64,000 nt of DNA from Aestuariispira insulae (GCF_003385955.1 NZ_QRDW01000009.1:1-64000), one strand, 5' to 3'; counted from the first letter of the stretch, positions 25,951 through 36,149 are shown. The notes: generated by a model from the sequence alone, not told the origin. Made by a program: numbers and translations.

Positions 25951-26582
25951 CGACAGTAACCCGATGGTGGTGGGTGCGCCACGCCCCCGTCACCGAACAT
26001 AACGGCACCATTTATGGCCAAATGGACCTGCCCTGCGATTGTTCCGATCAGGCGACCTTCCAGGCGCTGGCCGGTATGTTGCCCGTCGGTGCCGCATTGG
26101 TGCGCACTCCCTTGCAGCGCACCGCCCAGACGGCCGAGGCAATCGCTGTCCAAGGTCTTGATTTCAGTGAGTCCCTGATCGAACCCGATTTCAAGGAACA
26201 ATCCTTTGGCGACTGGCAGGGCGTCAGCTATGAGGATTTCGACAAAATCCGCGACGGCATAGCCCATCGATACTGGCTGGCACCGGCCTATGAGCGCGCG
26301 CCCAACGGCGAGAGCTTTACCGACCTGATCGCCAGGACCGTTCCCGCCATTACCAAACTCACCGCCAGCCATGCGGGCCGGGACATCATCGCCGTTACCC
26401 ATGGCGGGACAATCCGCGCCGCTATTAGCTTCGCGCTTGGGCTGGATCCGGAACGGGTGTTGGCTTTTTCGATCGATAATTGCTCGGTCACCAGGCTGGA
26501 TCACATCGATCATGAGGGCCAGCATCACTGGCGGGTGGGTTTCATCAACTGGCTGCCGCGCAGCAAGGGGGATCAATCATGA
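25947..26582 (+). CDS. cobC: Histidine-phosphatase family protein, probable alpha-ribazole phosphatase
   Basis: 211 residues, phosphoglycerate-mutase fold. Catalytic RHA motif (WWVRHAPV) instead of the common RHG, second Arg in LVRTPLQRTAQTA, and His in VTHGGTIRA. Position within the cobS operon (4-base overlaps both sides) argues for dephosphorylation of alpha-ribazole 5'-phosphate or adenosylcobalamin 5'-phosphate. Function is inferred from context; the family is broad. Confidence 0.85.
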   Translation: MTTVTRWWWVRHAPVTEHNGTIYGQMDLPCDCSDQATFQALAGMLPVGAALVRTPLQRTAQTAEAIAVQGLDFSESLIEPDFKEQSFGDWQGVSYEDFDKIRDGIAHRYWLAPAYERAPNGESFTDLIARTVPAITKLTASHAGRDIIAVTHGGTIRAAISFALGLDPERVLAFSIDNCSVTRLDHIDHEGQHHWRVGFINWLPRSKGDQS

Positions 26583-27139
26583 ATTTCGGCGAATTCTTGA
26601 GCAGTGATCTGATCATCGGCGCCCTGCTGCTGATCATGTTCCTGGTGATGATGCGGCGGCTTCGCAAGAATCCGCAGCTGGTCAAGCTGGAATGGGATCT
26701 GGCCTATGATTATGTCAGCGAACCCCGGGAAAGCGACAATGGCGACTTTGTCGCCACCTTCACCGGCGATCTGCCGCCCCATGGCGAAGATGTGCATCTA
26801 ATCCGGCTGGCCTTTCTCAACAAAGGCCGCAATAAGGTTTCAGAAGGTGATTTCAACGGGCCGGTCACCATCACCTTTGCCGAAGGCACGGACGTGATCA
26901 GCGCCAGTTACAATGATGCGGTCAAGACCGCCCCTCTTGAGAACCATAAGATCCAGATCGATGGCAACCGCCTAACGATCGATCCATTCTCTATCGAATC
27001 AGACGGGGTTCTGGTGTTCAATCTGGTCGCCAAAGGCTCATCCGCGGCAGAGCCGGAAAGCCTGGCCGGATCGTTGAAAGAACAGGAAATCATCCGCAGG
27101 CTTGGCCTGAAATTCCGCTATGTGAGCAAAGGCAAATGA
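26579..27139 (+). CDS. Uncharacterised membrane-anchored protein in the cob operon
   Basis: 186 residues. One N-terminal membrane helix (LIIGALLLIMFLVMMRRL) is followed by a soluble beta-rich domain (LIRLAFLNKGRNKVSEGDFN, PVTITFAEGTDVISASYND) that looks like a small immunoglobulin-like or adhesin-type sandwich. No known B12 enzyme matches. It overlaps both cobC and cobU by ATGA, so it is translationally coupled into the operon and probably relevant to it, perhaps at the membrane where CobS acts (inference). Confidence 0.75.
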   Translation: MNFGEFLSSDLIIGALLLIMFLVMMRRLRKNPQLVKLEWDLAYDYVSEPRESDNGDFVATFTGDLPPHGEDVHLIRLAFLNKGRNKVSEGDFNGPVTITFAEGTDVISASYNDAVKTAPLENHKIQIDGNRLTIDPFSIESDGVLVFNLVAKGSSAAEPESLAGSLKEQEIIRRLGLKFRYVSKGK

Positions 27140-27675
27140 CCGGAATCATCTATGTCTGTGGCGGCGCACGCTCGGGCAAAACCGGCTATGCGCAAAAGAT
27201 GGTGGAAGAAATCGCCGCCACTGCGGGGCTGGCAAAAATCTATATTGCCACCGCCCAGGCCTGGGATGCGGAGATGGCGGACCGTATCCAGCGCCATCAG
27301 AGCGAGCGCGGCCCGGACTGGCAAACGGCCGAAGCGCCCATGGACCTGCCCGAAAAGATCCTGGAACTCAGCAATCCGGAGACCATCCTGCTGGTGGATT
27401 GCCTGACCTTGTGGCTGACCAATATCCTGCTGGCGGAACGCAATATTGACGCGCAGAGAATAGCCCTGGTCGCCGCCATTGAGGGCGCGAAAGGTCCGGT
27501 TGTGCTGGTATCCAATGAAGTGGGCATGGGGATCGTGCCTGAAAACGCACTGGCGCGCCGGTTTCGCGATGAAGCCGGATGGGTCAATCAGGCGGTTGCC
27601 AAAGCGGCGGACAAAGCGGTATTGGTCGCTTCAGGACTTCCTGTCATCCTCAAAGACAACAACGTTACCGAATAA
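27136..27675 (+). CDS. cobU: Adenosylcobinamide kinase / adenosylcobinamide-phosphate guanylyltransferase
   Basis: 179 residues, bifunctional enzyme (CobP in aerobic naming) that phosphorylates adenosylcobinamide and adds GMP. P-loop GGARSGKT near residue 9, guanylylated His in RIQRHQSERG, LLVDCLTLWLTN and VSNEVGMGIVP are all present. Overlaps its upstream neighbour by four bases and precedes cobW by 13. Confidence 0.96.
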   Translation: MTGIIYVCGGARSGKTGYAQKMVEEIAATAGLAKIYIATAQAWDAEMADRIQRHQSERGPDWQTAEAPMDLPEKILELSNPETILLVDCLTLWLTNILLAERNIDAQRIALVAAIEGAKGPVVLVSNEVGMGIVPENALARRFRDEAGWVNQAVAKAADKAVLVASGLPVILKDNNVTE

Positions 27676-27688
27676 GGGTTTCCCGCCA

Positions 27689-28750
27689 ATGGCAAAGAAA
27701 ATTCCAGCCACCGTCATCACCGGCTTCCTGGGTGCCGGTAAAACCAGCCTGATCCGCCATATGATCGAGAATGCCAATGGCAAAAAGCTGGCATTCCTGA
27801 TCAATGAATTTGGCGATCTGGGCATCGACCGGGAAATGCTGCTGGGCTGCGGCATCGAAGGCTGCACCGAAGATGATATTGTGGAATTGGCCAATGGCTG
27901 CATCTGCTGCACAGTGGCCGATGATTTCCTGCCCGCCATCGAAGGTATCCTGGACCGGGAAGACAAGCCGGACCATATCCTGATCGAAACCTCGGGCCTG
28001 GCCCTGCCCAAGCCGCTGGTCAAGGCCTTCAACTGGCCGGAAGTGCGCGCCCAGGTGACGGTTGACGGCGTGATCACCGTGGTCGATTCGAAAGCGGTGA
28101 AAGAAGGCCGCTTTGCCGATGATGAAGACGCGGTCCAGGCCCAGCGCGAGGCGGATGAAAATCTCGACCATGAAAACCCGCTGGAAGAAGTGTTCGAGGA
28201 CCAGCTGCTCTGTGCCGACATGGTTGTTCTGAACAAAGCAGATCTGTTGGACGGTGATGAGATACGCGAAATCGAAAGTGAACTGGCCAAGAGCCTGCGT
28301 GACGGGGTCCGTTTCCTGCATGCCTCCAACGCCGCTGTAGACCCGGCGATCCTGCTGGGCCTGGAAGCGGCTGCGGAAGACGATCTGGACGCGCGCCCGT
28401 CCCATCATGACCACCATCATGATGACGATGATGATCATGATCACGACCATGACGACCATAATCATGATGAATTTGATAGCTTCACCGTGCATCTGAACCT
28501 GGTAGAGGATGCCGACGCACTGGAAGAAAAGCTGATCAATGTGGTCAAGGCCCATGATGTGCTGCGGGTCAAAGGTTTCCTGCTGCGGCCCAATGCGGAT
28601 CGCCGCGAAGTGATCCAGGGGGTGGGCCCGCGTTTCAACCGCTATTTCGACCGCGCCTGGAAAGACGGCGAAGCCAAACGGTCGCAATTGGTGGTCATCG
28701 GCCGCAAGGGTCTGGATCGGGCCGCTATTGAACAGGCGATCACCGCCTGA
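27689..28750 (+). CDS. cobW: CobW-type G3E GTPase (metal chaperone)
   Basis: 353 residues. Walker A GFLGAGKT (12-19), INEFGD, the metal-binding CICC (71-74), and NKAD for guanine recognition. A His/Asp-rich metal loop spans about 239-260. The C-terminal CobW_C domain ends with a conserved IGRKGLD. CobW is thought to handle cobalt (or Zn) for cobalamin synthesis. An upstream in-frame extension lies inside cobU and is not used; ATG 27689 starts directly before the first beta strand. Confidence 0.94.
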   Translation: MAKKIPATVITGFLGAGKTSLIRHMIENANGKKLAFLINEFGDLGIDREMLLGCGIEGCTEDDIVELANGCICCTVADDFLPAIEGILDREDKPDHILIETSGLALPKPLVKAFNWPEVRAQVTVDGVITVVDSKAVKEGRFADDEDAVQAQREADENLDHENPLEEVFEDQLLCADMVVLNKADLLDGDEIREIESELAKSLRDGVRFLHASNAAVDPAILLGLEAAAEDDLDARPSHHDHHHDDDDDHDHDHDDHNHDEFDSFTVHLNLVEDADALEEKLINVVKAHDVLRVKGFLLRPNADRREVIQGVGPRFNRYFDRAWKDGEAKRSQLVVIGRKGLDRAAIEQAITA

Positions 28751-28778
28751 CCATAAGGCCACTTAAAGGTGCGTCAAT

Positions 28779-28807
28779 CGGCCCGCCCCCCGGCGGGCCG
28801 TTTTGAT
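28779..28807 (+). terminator. Terminator of the cobS-cobW operon
   Basis: Perfect 9-bp stem CGGCCCGCC/GGCGGGCCG (28779-28787 / 28792-28800), CCCC loop, tail TTTTGATTT. It lies 28 bases after cobW and separates it from regB. Confidence 0.92.
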
Positions 28808-28873
28808 TTGCAGCCGCCCCTGGCCGGATATATCACTTTGGATCAGTTCAGATTTTCAAGTGAGTCCGGCCCC

Positions 28874-30142
28874 ATGCCCCAGAATTCCACCGGCATTCGT
28901 CCCCAGACCCTGGTGCTGTTGCGATGGATCGCAGCCGCCGGCCAGTCGGCGGCGGTTCTGGCCACCAGTTATCTGCTGGGATTTGAGCTGCCGGTTTTTG
29001 AATGCCTGGGCGTGATTGGCATGCTGGTCCTATCCAACCTGGTGATCGGGATGGGCCGGACCCGGCTGACCGGCTACCACGTGACCCGGATCCTGGTTTT
29101 TGATATTGCCCAGCTGACCGCCCTGATCTATCTGACCGGGGGATTGCAGAACCCGTTCTCCCTGTTGATCCTGGTGCCAGTCACGGTTTCCGCAACCATG
29201 CTCTCGAAAAAAGCCACGATCGGTTTGAGCGTGGTTGCCCTGCTGGCGGTCTCTTTCCTGGCATTCCAGCACCGCCCTCTGCCATGGTCTGGAACGCCCC
29301 TGGAAATACCGATGATCTACGTGATCGGGATCTGGACCGCGGTTTCCGTCGCCATTGTTTTCACCACCATTTATCTCTGGTCCCTGATGGAGGAATCCCG
29401 GCGCACCGCCAAGGCGCTGGCCGAAGCGGAATCCGCCCTCACCCGACAGCAGCGCATGTCCGACCTGGGCGGGCTGGCCGCCGCCGCTGCCCATGAGCTG
29501 GGATCCCCCCTGGCCACCATTGCGGTCGTCGCCAAGGAATTGTCCAATGATGTGCCGGAGGACAGCCCGCTGGCCGAGGATATCGAACTGCTGATCAGCC
29601 AGTCCGACCGCTGTCGCGAGATCCTGGCCTCCCTGCGCCAGCGGCCGGAAACCAAAGGCGGCGCGCCTTATGAACAGGTGTTGCTAACCGATCTCGCCCA
29701 GGAAATCCTGGACACCTATCTGCCAGACGGCGTCACAGCAGATCTCGCGATCGAAGCTGATAACCAGGGCGGGGAGCCGGAATTCACCCGCAAGCCGGAA
29801 TTGGTCCAGGGACTTGGCAATGTGATCCAGAATGCTGGCCAATTCGCAAAAAACACTGTGAGCCTGCAGCTTTTTTGGAATGAAGATGAGGTGCGCATCA
29901 CCATCCGGGATGACGGCCCCGGATTTCCACGCCAGGTGCTGGACAGTATCGGGGAACCCTATATTTCAACCCGGACCAGTACCGGCAATCATATGGGCCT
30001 TGGAATTTTCATTGCCAAGACCCTGCTGGAACGGGTTGGCGCACGTGTGCTGTTTCGCAACCTGGTTGCCGGTAACGGCATGCAGGCCGGCGGTGCGCAG
30101 GTGATGATTCGCTGGAAACGCGATGTCTTCGACACTAAATAA
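28874..30142 (+). CDS. regB: Redox sensor histidine kinase RegB/PrrB
   Basis: 422 residues, inner membrane. Six N-terminal hydrophobic segments include the quinone-linked motif GGLQNPF (89-95). The H-box is AAAAHELGSPLATI with His207, and Cys247 (SDRCREI) lies exactly 40 residues later, the same spacing as His225-Cys265 of Rhodobacter RegB, whose Cys is the redox switch. The ATP-binding domain has NVIQNAGQFA and DDGPGFP. It signals via RegA to respiration, photosynthesis and carbon or nitrogen fixation genes. Start ATG 28874. Confidence 0.93.
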   Translation: MPQNSTGIRPQTLVLLRWIAAAGQSAAVLATSYLLGFELPVFECLGVIGMLVLSNLVIGMGRTRLTGYHVTRILVFDIAQLTALIYLTGGLQNPFSLLILVPVTVSATMLSKKATIGLSVVALLAVSFLAFQHRPLPWSGTPLEIPMIYVIGIWTAVSVAIVFTTIYLWSLMEESRRTAKALAEAESALTRQQRMSDLGGLAAAAAHELGSPLATIAVVAKELSNDVPEDSPLAEDIELLISQSDRCREILASLRQRPETKGGAPYEQVLLTDLAQEILDTYLPDGVTADLAIEADNQGGEPEFTRKPELVQGLGNVIQNAGQFAKNTVSLQLFWNEDEVRITIRDDGPGFPRQVLDSIGEPYISTRTSTGNHMGLGIFIAKTLLERVGARVLFRNLVAGNGMQAGGAQVMIRWKRDVFDTK

Positions 30143-30160
30143 CCGATAAGAAACAAGAAA

Positions 30161-30751
30161 ATGCTTGATGGACCCAATGCAGAAAGTGATGAGATGACCG
30201 ATTTTCCCTCCAGACCGGCAAGCGACCGGTCCCTGCTGATCATGGATGATGACATGCCGCTCAGGAACCGTCTGGTCCGGGCCATGGAAAAACGCGGATT
30301 TGACGTGACCGGCGTCGGCAGCGTGGGGGAAGCCCTCGAGACCTTGTCCGAACGCGCGCCTGCCTTTGCTGTCTTGGATTTGCGCCTGGAGGATGGCAGC
30401 GGGCTGGAAGTGGTCGAAGCCCTGATCGAATCCCGGCCCGACATCCGCATTATCATGCTGACCGGATATGGCAATATCGCCAGCGCCGTCTCTGCCATCA
30501 AGGCCGGTGCCATCGATTATCTGTCCAAGCCCGCCGACGCGGACCAGATTGAAGCCGCTCTTCTGACCAAGGACAACACCCTGCCGCCACCGCCGGAAAA
30601 TCCCATGAGCGCCGACCGGGTCCGCTGGGAACATATCCAGCGGGTGTTCGAGCAATGCGATCATAATGTCTCCGAAACCGCCAGGCGCTTGAAAATGCAC
30701 CGCAGGACCCTGCAGCGCATCCTGAACAAACACGCGCCGCGGGAAGACTGA
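30161..30751 (+). CDS. regA: Response regulator RegA/PrrA/ActR
   Basis: 196 residues. Receiver domain with acidic pocket MDDD (28-31), phospho-acceptor Asp73 (VLDLRLEDGSG) and KP at the end (LSKPAD). A proline linker (LPPPPENPMSADRVRWEHIQ) precedes a Fis-type helix-turn-helix (HNVSETARRLKMHRRTLQRI). Linker and HTH are near-invariant in RegA proteins. Partner of regB, 19 bases upstream. Start may be ATG 30161 or 30194. Confidence 0.95.
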   Translation: MLDGPNAESDEMTDFPSRPASDRSLLIMDDDMPLRNRLVRAMEKRGFDVTGVGSVGEALETLSERAPAFAVLDLRLEDGSGLEVVEALIESRPDIRIIMLTGYGNIASAVSAIKAGAIDYLSKPADADQIEAALLTKDNTLPPPPENPMSADRVRWEHIQRVFEQCDHNVSETARRLKMHRRTLQRILNKHAPRED

Positions 30752-30756
30752 CCGTC

Positions 30757-31401
30757 ATGCCCCAGACCGGAGAGATACTATTTTACGGTGCCGGATACAG
30801 TGTGTATTCCCGGATCGTGGAAATGGTGCTCCTGGAAAAAGGGCTCTCTTATCAACAGGTTTCGGTGGATATCTTTTCGCCAGAGAAGATACCCGCCGGA
30901 TATGCCGAAATTCACCCATTCAACCGCATTCCGGCCATTGATCATGACGGTTTCAAATTATTTGAAACCGGCGCCATCACCCGGTATCTGGACCGATTGA
31001 CCGAAGATCCCAGTTTAACCCCGACCGACCACAAGCGCGCCAGCCGTATGGATCAGGTTATTGCGATCATCGATTCATATGCCTACCGCACCTTGGTATG
31101 GGATATCTATGTTGAGCAAATGGAGCGGGAAACGCCGGATCTCGAGAAAATCACACCGGCCATCCAGCAAGCCCATAAATGCCTGGCGCAGCTGACAAAA
31201 ATAAAAAACGGAAAATCGTTCCTGGCCGGAACATATGCCCCCTCTCTCGCAGATTTCCACGCCTATCCTGTGCTGGCCTATCTGGCAAAGGCTCCGGAAG
31301 GGAAAAATATATTGGCATCATACCCAGAGCTGCAAAACTGGATCCAATTGATGCAATCCCGGAAATCCGTTGCCCAGACAGATTTCACCCAAGATGTCTG
31401 A
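30757..31401 (+). CDS. Glutathione S-transferase family protein
   Basis: 214 residues. N-terminal thioredoxin-like domain (ILFYGAGYSVYSRIVEMVLL; cis-Pro in NRIPAIDHDG; LFETGAITRYLD) and all-helical C-terminal domain (FLAGTYAPSLADFHAYPVL). Substrate unknown. Only five bases separate it from regA, so it may be cotranscribed with regBA. Confidence 0.9.
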   Translation: MPQTGEILFYGAGYSVYSRIVEMVLLEKGLSYQQVSVDIFSPEKIPAGYAEIHPFNRIPAIDHDGFKLFETGAITRYLDRLTEDPSLTPTDHKRASRMDQVIAIIDSYAYRTLVWDIYVEQMERETPDLEKITPAIQQAHKCLAQLTKIKNGKSFLAGTYAPSLADFHAYPVLAYLAKAPEGKNILASYPELQNWIQLMQSRKSVAQTDFTQDV

Positions 31402-31408
31402 ATAGGTT

Positions 31409-31921
31409 TCAACGCCTCGCCCGCTGGCGGTGGGCTTCGATATAATCCACAACGATCATCAGCATATCGACCCTTTGCCCGTCACTGGCCAGCGGCAGGT
31501 TGATCTGACAGGTGGCCAGAAAATCGCGATGCGGACCGACATAGGGAATCGAGCGACAACTGGGTTGGCCGGTTTCCGCAACCAATCTGCAGTTGGACCA
31601 GACTTTGCTGGGTTCCCGGCGTTCGGGAATTTCGCTCATCCATTTACCGGTATTGTATTTCTGGGAATGCCGGTCGATTTCAGTCCCGATCAGACGGTAA
31701 TAGAAATCCAGTGGCTCCGCACGCACAGACAATAAAACGATATTGGGCAGGATCGGTTTCATCTCAAGCGGATCCAGATCGGCCCGGCCAGGCAAACGCC
31801 CGTCGCGGATCTTGCCTTTCCAATAATCATAGGCCCAGCGCACAAGCGGGCTCAGGGATTTGAGATCCAAATCCTCTTCCCGATACGGCAGTTCTCTATG
31901 TTCAATACCTGCTTCAGTCAC
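31409..31921 (-). CDS. Stand-alone PAS-like protein (PAS_5 type)
   Basis: 170 residues. Signatures such as LVRWAYDYWKGKIRDGRLPG, LDPLEMKPILPNIVLLSV and FYYRLIGTEID match the alphaproteobacterial PAS_5 type of small sensor-like proteins, which lack an output domain. The start is GTG 31921 with GTGAGGG upstream; no ATG is available nearby. Convergent with the GST gene. The ligand is unknown. Confidence 0.82.
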   Translation of the reverse strand: MTEAGIEHRELPYREEDLDLKSLSPLVRWAYDYWKGKIRDGRLPGRADLDPLEMKPILPNIVLLSVRAEPLDFYYRLIGTEIDRHSQKYNTGKWMSEIPERREPSKVWSNCRLVAETGQPSCRSIPYVGPHRDFLATCQINLPLASDGQRVDMLMIVVDYIEAHRQRARR

Positions 31922-32222
31922 TGTCGTGAACCCTCACCCAGTAACCTGCCCCGGCGGGACATTAACCGAACTGGACCGGATAAAGCCAGTTGAATCATGC
32001 GGACAAGCTCTACCCGTATAAGATACCTTTCTGGTGTGGCTTTGCAACCAAGCCGTTTTTCGGACAGGATGCGGCGGATATATTGCTGACAGAGGCGGCA
32101 AAGGGTGATAGTTCCTTGGCCATTCGCACCCTGGGCCGGGGCAAATAGACTCAAGGGCCGGAAAAAATCCGGTCCAATTGAAACCGTAATTCATGAGAAC
32201 CCATAATCAGAACGGGGCAAAT
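31922..32222. other. Intergenic, cbiX leader region
   Basis: 301 bases between the PAS-like gene and cbiX. A 7-bp hairpin (GGGCCGG/CCGGTCC, 32155-32161 / 32169-32175, A-rich loop) lies about 48 bases before cbiX. A short stretch CAGTAACCTGCC near 31939 resembles part of a B12 box but no further cobalamin-riboswitch elements accompany it. No confident promoter was assigned. Confidence 0.4.
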
Positions 32223-33392
<1,170 letters not shown>

Positions 33393-33403
33393 GGCAAGCG
33401 GCC

Positions 33404-34303
33404 ATGCCGGCCTTTGACTGCTATCTCACCGTGGACTGGAGTGCTGCCAACAGCCCAAAGAAAGGCAAAGACAGCATCTGGTTCACGGAACTGGCCCGAA
33501 AGGACGGCCGCCTGGTGCAGACCTGCCTGGAAAATCCAAGCACCAGGGATGCCGCGACCAGGCAGCTTGCGGATCTTCTGGGCGAGAGAGTGGCACAAGG
33601 GAAGCGGGTCTTGGCGGGGTTCGATTTTCCTTTCGGCTATCCCACCGGAACCGTAACCAGCCTGGGGCATACCGGCCTTCTCTGGCGCAAGATCTGGTCG
33701 GAGCTGGATGACGGTCTGGTTGATGGCCCTGACAATCATAACAACCGGTTCGACCTGGCCGAACGGTTGAATGAGCGGATCAGCGGCGAGGCTTTCCCTT
33801 TCTGGGGCAGCACCGAGAGACGGCACCGGCCGTTCCTAAAATATAAAGGCCGCCGTCCCCATGGCCCCGGCGACCTGGCGGAACGACGGTTGGTGGAACA
33901 CCGGATCCGCACCACCCAGCCCTGCTGGAAACTGGCCTATAATGGGGCCGTGGGCAGCCAGGCTCTGACCGGTATTCCAAGGGTCTGGCAATTGCGCACT
34001 GACCCCAGGATTGCCTTTGCCACGGCGATCTGGCCGTTTGAGACTGGATTGTCGGACCAGGCCGAAGCACAGGTTATATTGGCGGAAGCCTATCCGTCAC
34101 TGGTGAAACCGGAAGAGATCCCCGGCAAACCGAAAGATGCGGGACAGGTGGTGGCACTGGCGCGACATTATGCCGACCTGGATGAAGTAGACCGGCTAGG
34201 AACGCTGTTTGAAGCAGATCCGGCCCTGACAGAAGAAGAAAAACAAAAGGTCGAGGCTGAAGAAGCCTGGATCTTAGGCGTGACGGGAGAAAAGAGGCCA
34301 TGA
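33404..34303 (+). CDS. Uncharacterised RNase H-fold-like (DUF429-type) protein of cob operons
   Basis: 299 residues. N-terminal TVDWSAANSPKKGKDSIWF and GFDFPFGYPTG resemble the acidic strands of DUF429/RNase H-like proteins; later blocks are CWKLAYNGAVGSQALTGIP and IAFATAIWPFETG. Similar proteins sit next to cobH in several alphaproteobacterial B12 clusters, where they carry vague 'cobalamin biosynthesis' labels; no reaction is established. The stop overlaps cobH by ATGA. Confidence 0.75.
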   Translation: MPAFDCYLTVDWSAANSPKKGKDSIWFTELARKDGRLVQTCLENPSTRDAATRQLADLLGERVAQGKRVLAGFDFPFGYPTGTVTSLGHTGLLWRKIWSELDDGLVDGPDNHNNRFDLAERLNERISGEAFPFWGSTERRHRPFLKYKGRRPHGPGDLAERRLVEHRIRTTQPCWKLAYNGAVGSQALTGIPRVWQLRTDPRIAFATAIWPFETGLSDQAEAQVILAEAYPSLVKPEEIPGKPKDAGQVVALARHYADLDEVDRLGTLFEADPALTEEEKQKVEAEEAWILGVTGEKRP

Positions 34304-34944
34304 GCCTGAAATTTGACTATATCCGTGATCCTATGGCGATCTATGAAGCCTCCTTCAAACAGATCCGCCAGGAAACAGATCTGACCCGCCTGCCGGAGAG
34401 CCTGCATGCGCTGGCGATCCGCGTGGTTCATGCCGCCGCTAACCCGGAGATTGTCGAATTGATTGACTGGTCGGACGGCGCCGCTGAAGCCGGGATGGAG
34501 GCGCTTCAATCCGGCAAGCCGGTCCTGACCGATGCCCAAATGGTCGTACATGGTATTATTCGCACGAAACTACCGAACAAGAATGAAGTGATCTGCACTC
34601 TGCGGATGGATGGGGTACCCGGCATGGCACAACGGTTGGACACCACGCGATCCGCCGCCGCGGTTGAGCTGTGGCAGCCCTGGGTCGAGGGCGCAGTGGT
34701 CGCCGTCGGCAATGCGCCGACTGCACTTTTCCACCTGATGGAACGGATCAGTGAGGGCTGGCCAAAGCCGGCAGTGATCTTGGGTTTCCCCGTGGGTTTC
34801 ATCGGAGCAGCAGAATCCAAGCGCGCCCTGGCCGACCATGCGGCGGAACTAGGGGTTCCCTATATCACATTGCACAGTCGCCTTGGTGGCAGCGCCATGG
34901 CGGCTGCCGCCGTCAATGCGCTGGCCGGGGGAAATGAAGAATGA
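34300..34944 (+). CDS. cobH: Precorrin-8X methylmutase (CbiC/CobH)
   Basis: 214 residues. Moves the C-11 methyl to C-12 giving (cobalt-)hydrogenobyrinate. Catalytic His44 in AIRVVHAAANPE; other marks are VLTDAQMVVHGI and AVILGFPVGFIGAAESK. ATGA overlaps couple it to both neighbours. In this pathway the cobalt-containing substrate (cobalt-precorrin-8) is expected. Confidence 0.96.
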   Translation: MSLKFDYIRDPMAIYEASFKQIRQETDLTRLPESLHALAIRVVHAAANPEIVELIDWSDGAAEAGMEALQSGKPVLTDAQMVVHGIIRTKLPNKNEVICTLRMDGVPGMAQRLDTTRSAAAVELWQPWVEGAVVAVGNAPTALFHLMERISEGWPKPAVILGFPVGFIGAAESKRALADHAAELGVPYITLHSRLGGSAMAAAAVNALAGGNEE

Positions 34945-36149
34945 AGAAATGGCTCTCTGTCATCGGCATCGGAGAAGACGGCCTGTCCGGTGTTTCACCA
35001 CAAGGACGGGCCCTGATTGATGCGGCCGAAGTGGTGATTGGCGGGGAACGTCATCTGGCCATGCTGCCGGACAGCCACGGGGCCACACGCATGACCTGGA
35101 AATCCCCGCTGACCGACACCATCGACGATATCCGGGCACTGGAAGGCAAGCCGGTCGTGGTTCTGGCCACCGGCGATCCGATGAGTTTCGGGATCGGCGT
35201 CACCCTGGGCAAAGCTTTTGGGCATGAACCGCTGACCGTCCTGCCGGCCATTGGTGCCTTTTCCCTGGCCGCCGCCCGGCTCGGCTGGCCCCTTCAGGCC
35301 GCCGATGTAGATTGTTTGACCTTGCATGGCAGGCCGCTTGCCATGGTCAACCTGCATATACGGCCCGGTGCCCGGCTGCTGATCCTGGCGGAAGACGGCG
35401 GCACGGCTGAGATTCTGGCACGCCATTTAACCGCGATGGGCTATGGTGACAGCCAGATTACAGTCCTGGAACATCTGGACGGCACGAAGGAAAAGCATAT
35501 TTCCGGCATCGCCCGCGACTGGAGCCATCCGAGAGGGGCCGATCTCAACACCATCGCCATCATCTGCCTGGCCGATCCGGAAAACAGGCCGCTCAGTCGC
35601 TTGGCGGGCCTGCCGGACGATGCCTTTGCCCATGATGGCCAGTTGACCAAACGTGAAGTGCGCGCCGCCACTCTGGCTTCCCTGGCGCCACAGCCGGGCC
35701 AGCTGCTCTGGGATGTGGGCGGCGGCTGCGGGTCGGTCGCGATTGAATGGATGCGCGCCGGTGGTCGGGCAATTACAATCGAAAAAAACCCCGCTCGTAT
35801 CGCAATGATTCGCGAAAATGCGGATCGGCTTGGGGTACCACTCCTAAAAATCATAGAAGGCGAAGCACCCAAGGTGCTGAAAGACCTGCCCCGGCCAGAT
35901 GCCATTTTCATCGGCGGTGGCCTGACCGCAAATGACATGTTTGAAAGCTGTTGGAAGGCGTTATCGGCTGGCGGACGCCTGGCCGCCAATGCGGTCACCC
36001 TGGAAGGGGAGGCAAAACTGCTGGAATCGCGCGAAAAATGGGGTGGCCAGATGAGCCGGATTGCGGTATCCCGCGAACAGGCCGTTGGACCGCTCAAAGG
36101 GTGGAAACCTCTCATGGCCGTGACCCATCTCATCGCCTTCAAAGGATAA
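34941..36149 (+). CDS. cobL: Precorrin-6Y C5,15-methyltransferase, CbiE-CbiT fusion
   Basis: 402 residues. The N-terminal CbiE-type tetrapyrrole methylase (GIGEDGLSGVSPQGRALIDA ... VLATGDPMSFGIG, 1-~200) methylates C-5. The C-terminal CbiT-type Rossmann methyltransferase (LLWDVGGGCGSVAIEWMRAG ... DAIFIGGGL, ~215-400) methylates C-15 and decarboxylates. The fused form is the usual alphaproteobacterial arrangement. Overlaps cobH by four bases. Confidence 0.95.
   Translation: MKKWLSVIGIGEDGLSGVSPQGRALIDAAEVVIGGERHLAMLPDSHGATRMTWKSPLTDTIDDIRALEGKPVVVLATGDPMSFGIGVTLGKAFGHEPLTVLPAIGAFSLAAARLGWPLQAADVDCLTLHGRPLAMVNLHIRPGARLLILAEDGGTAEILARHLTAMGYGDSQITVLEHLDGTKEKHISGIARDWSHPRGADLNTIAIICLADPENRPLSRLAGLPDDAFAHDGQLTKREVRAATLASLAPQPGQLLWDVGGGCGSVAIEWMRAGGRAITIEKNPARIAMIRENADRLGVPLLKIIEGEAPKVLKDLPRPDAIFIGGGLTANDMFESCWKALSAGGRLAANAVTLEGEAKLLESREKWGGQMSRIAVSREQAVGPLKGWKPLMAVTHLIAFKG

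Noticed and set aside
31939-31955. B12-box-like CAGTAACCTGCC near cbiX
   Set aside because: The other conserved cobalamin-riboswitch elements are missing and it lies about 270 bases from the gene.
31918-32154. 78-codon minus-strand frame overlapping the PAS-like gene start by GTGA
   Set aside because: TTG start without ribosome site and no conserved-looking sequence; overlap alone is not enough.
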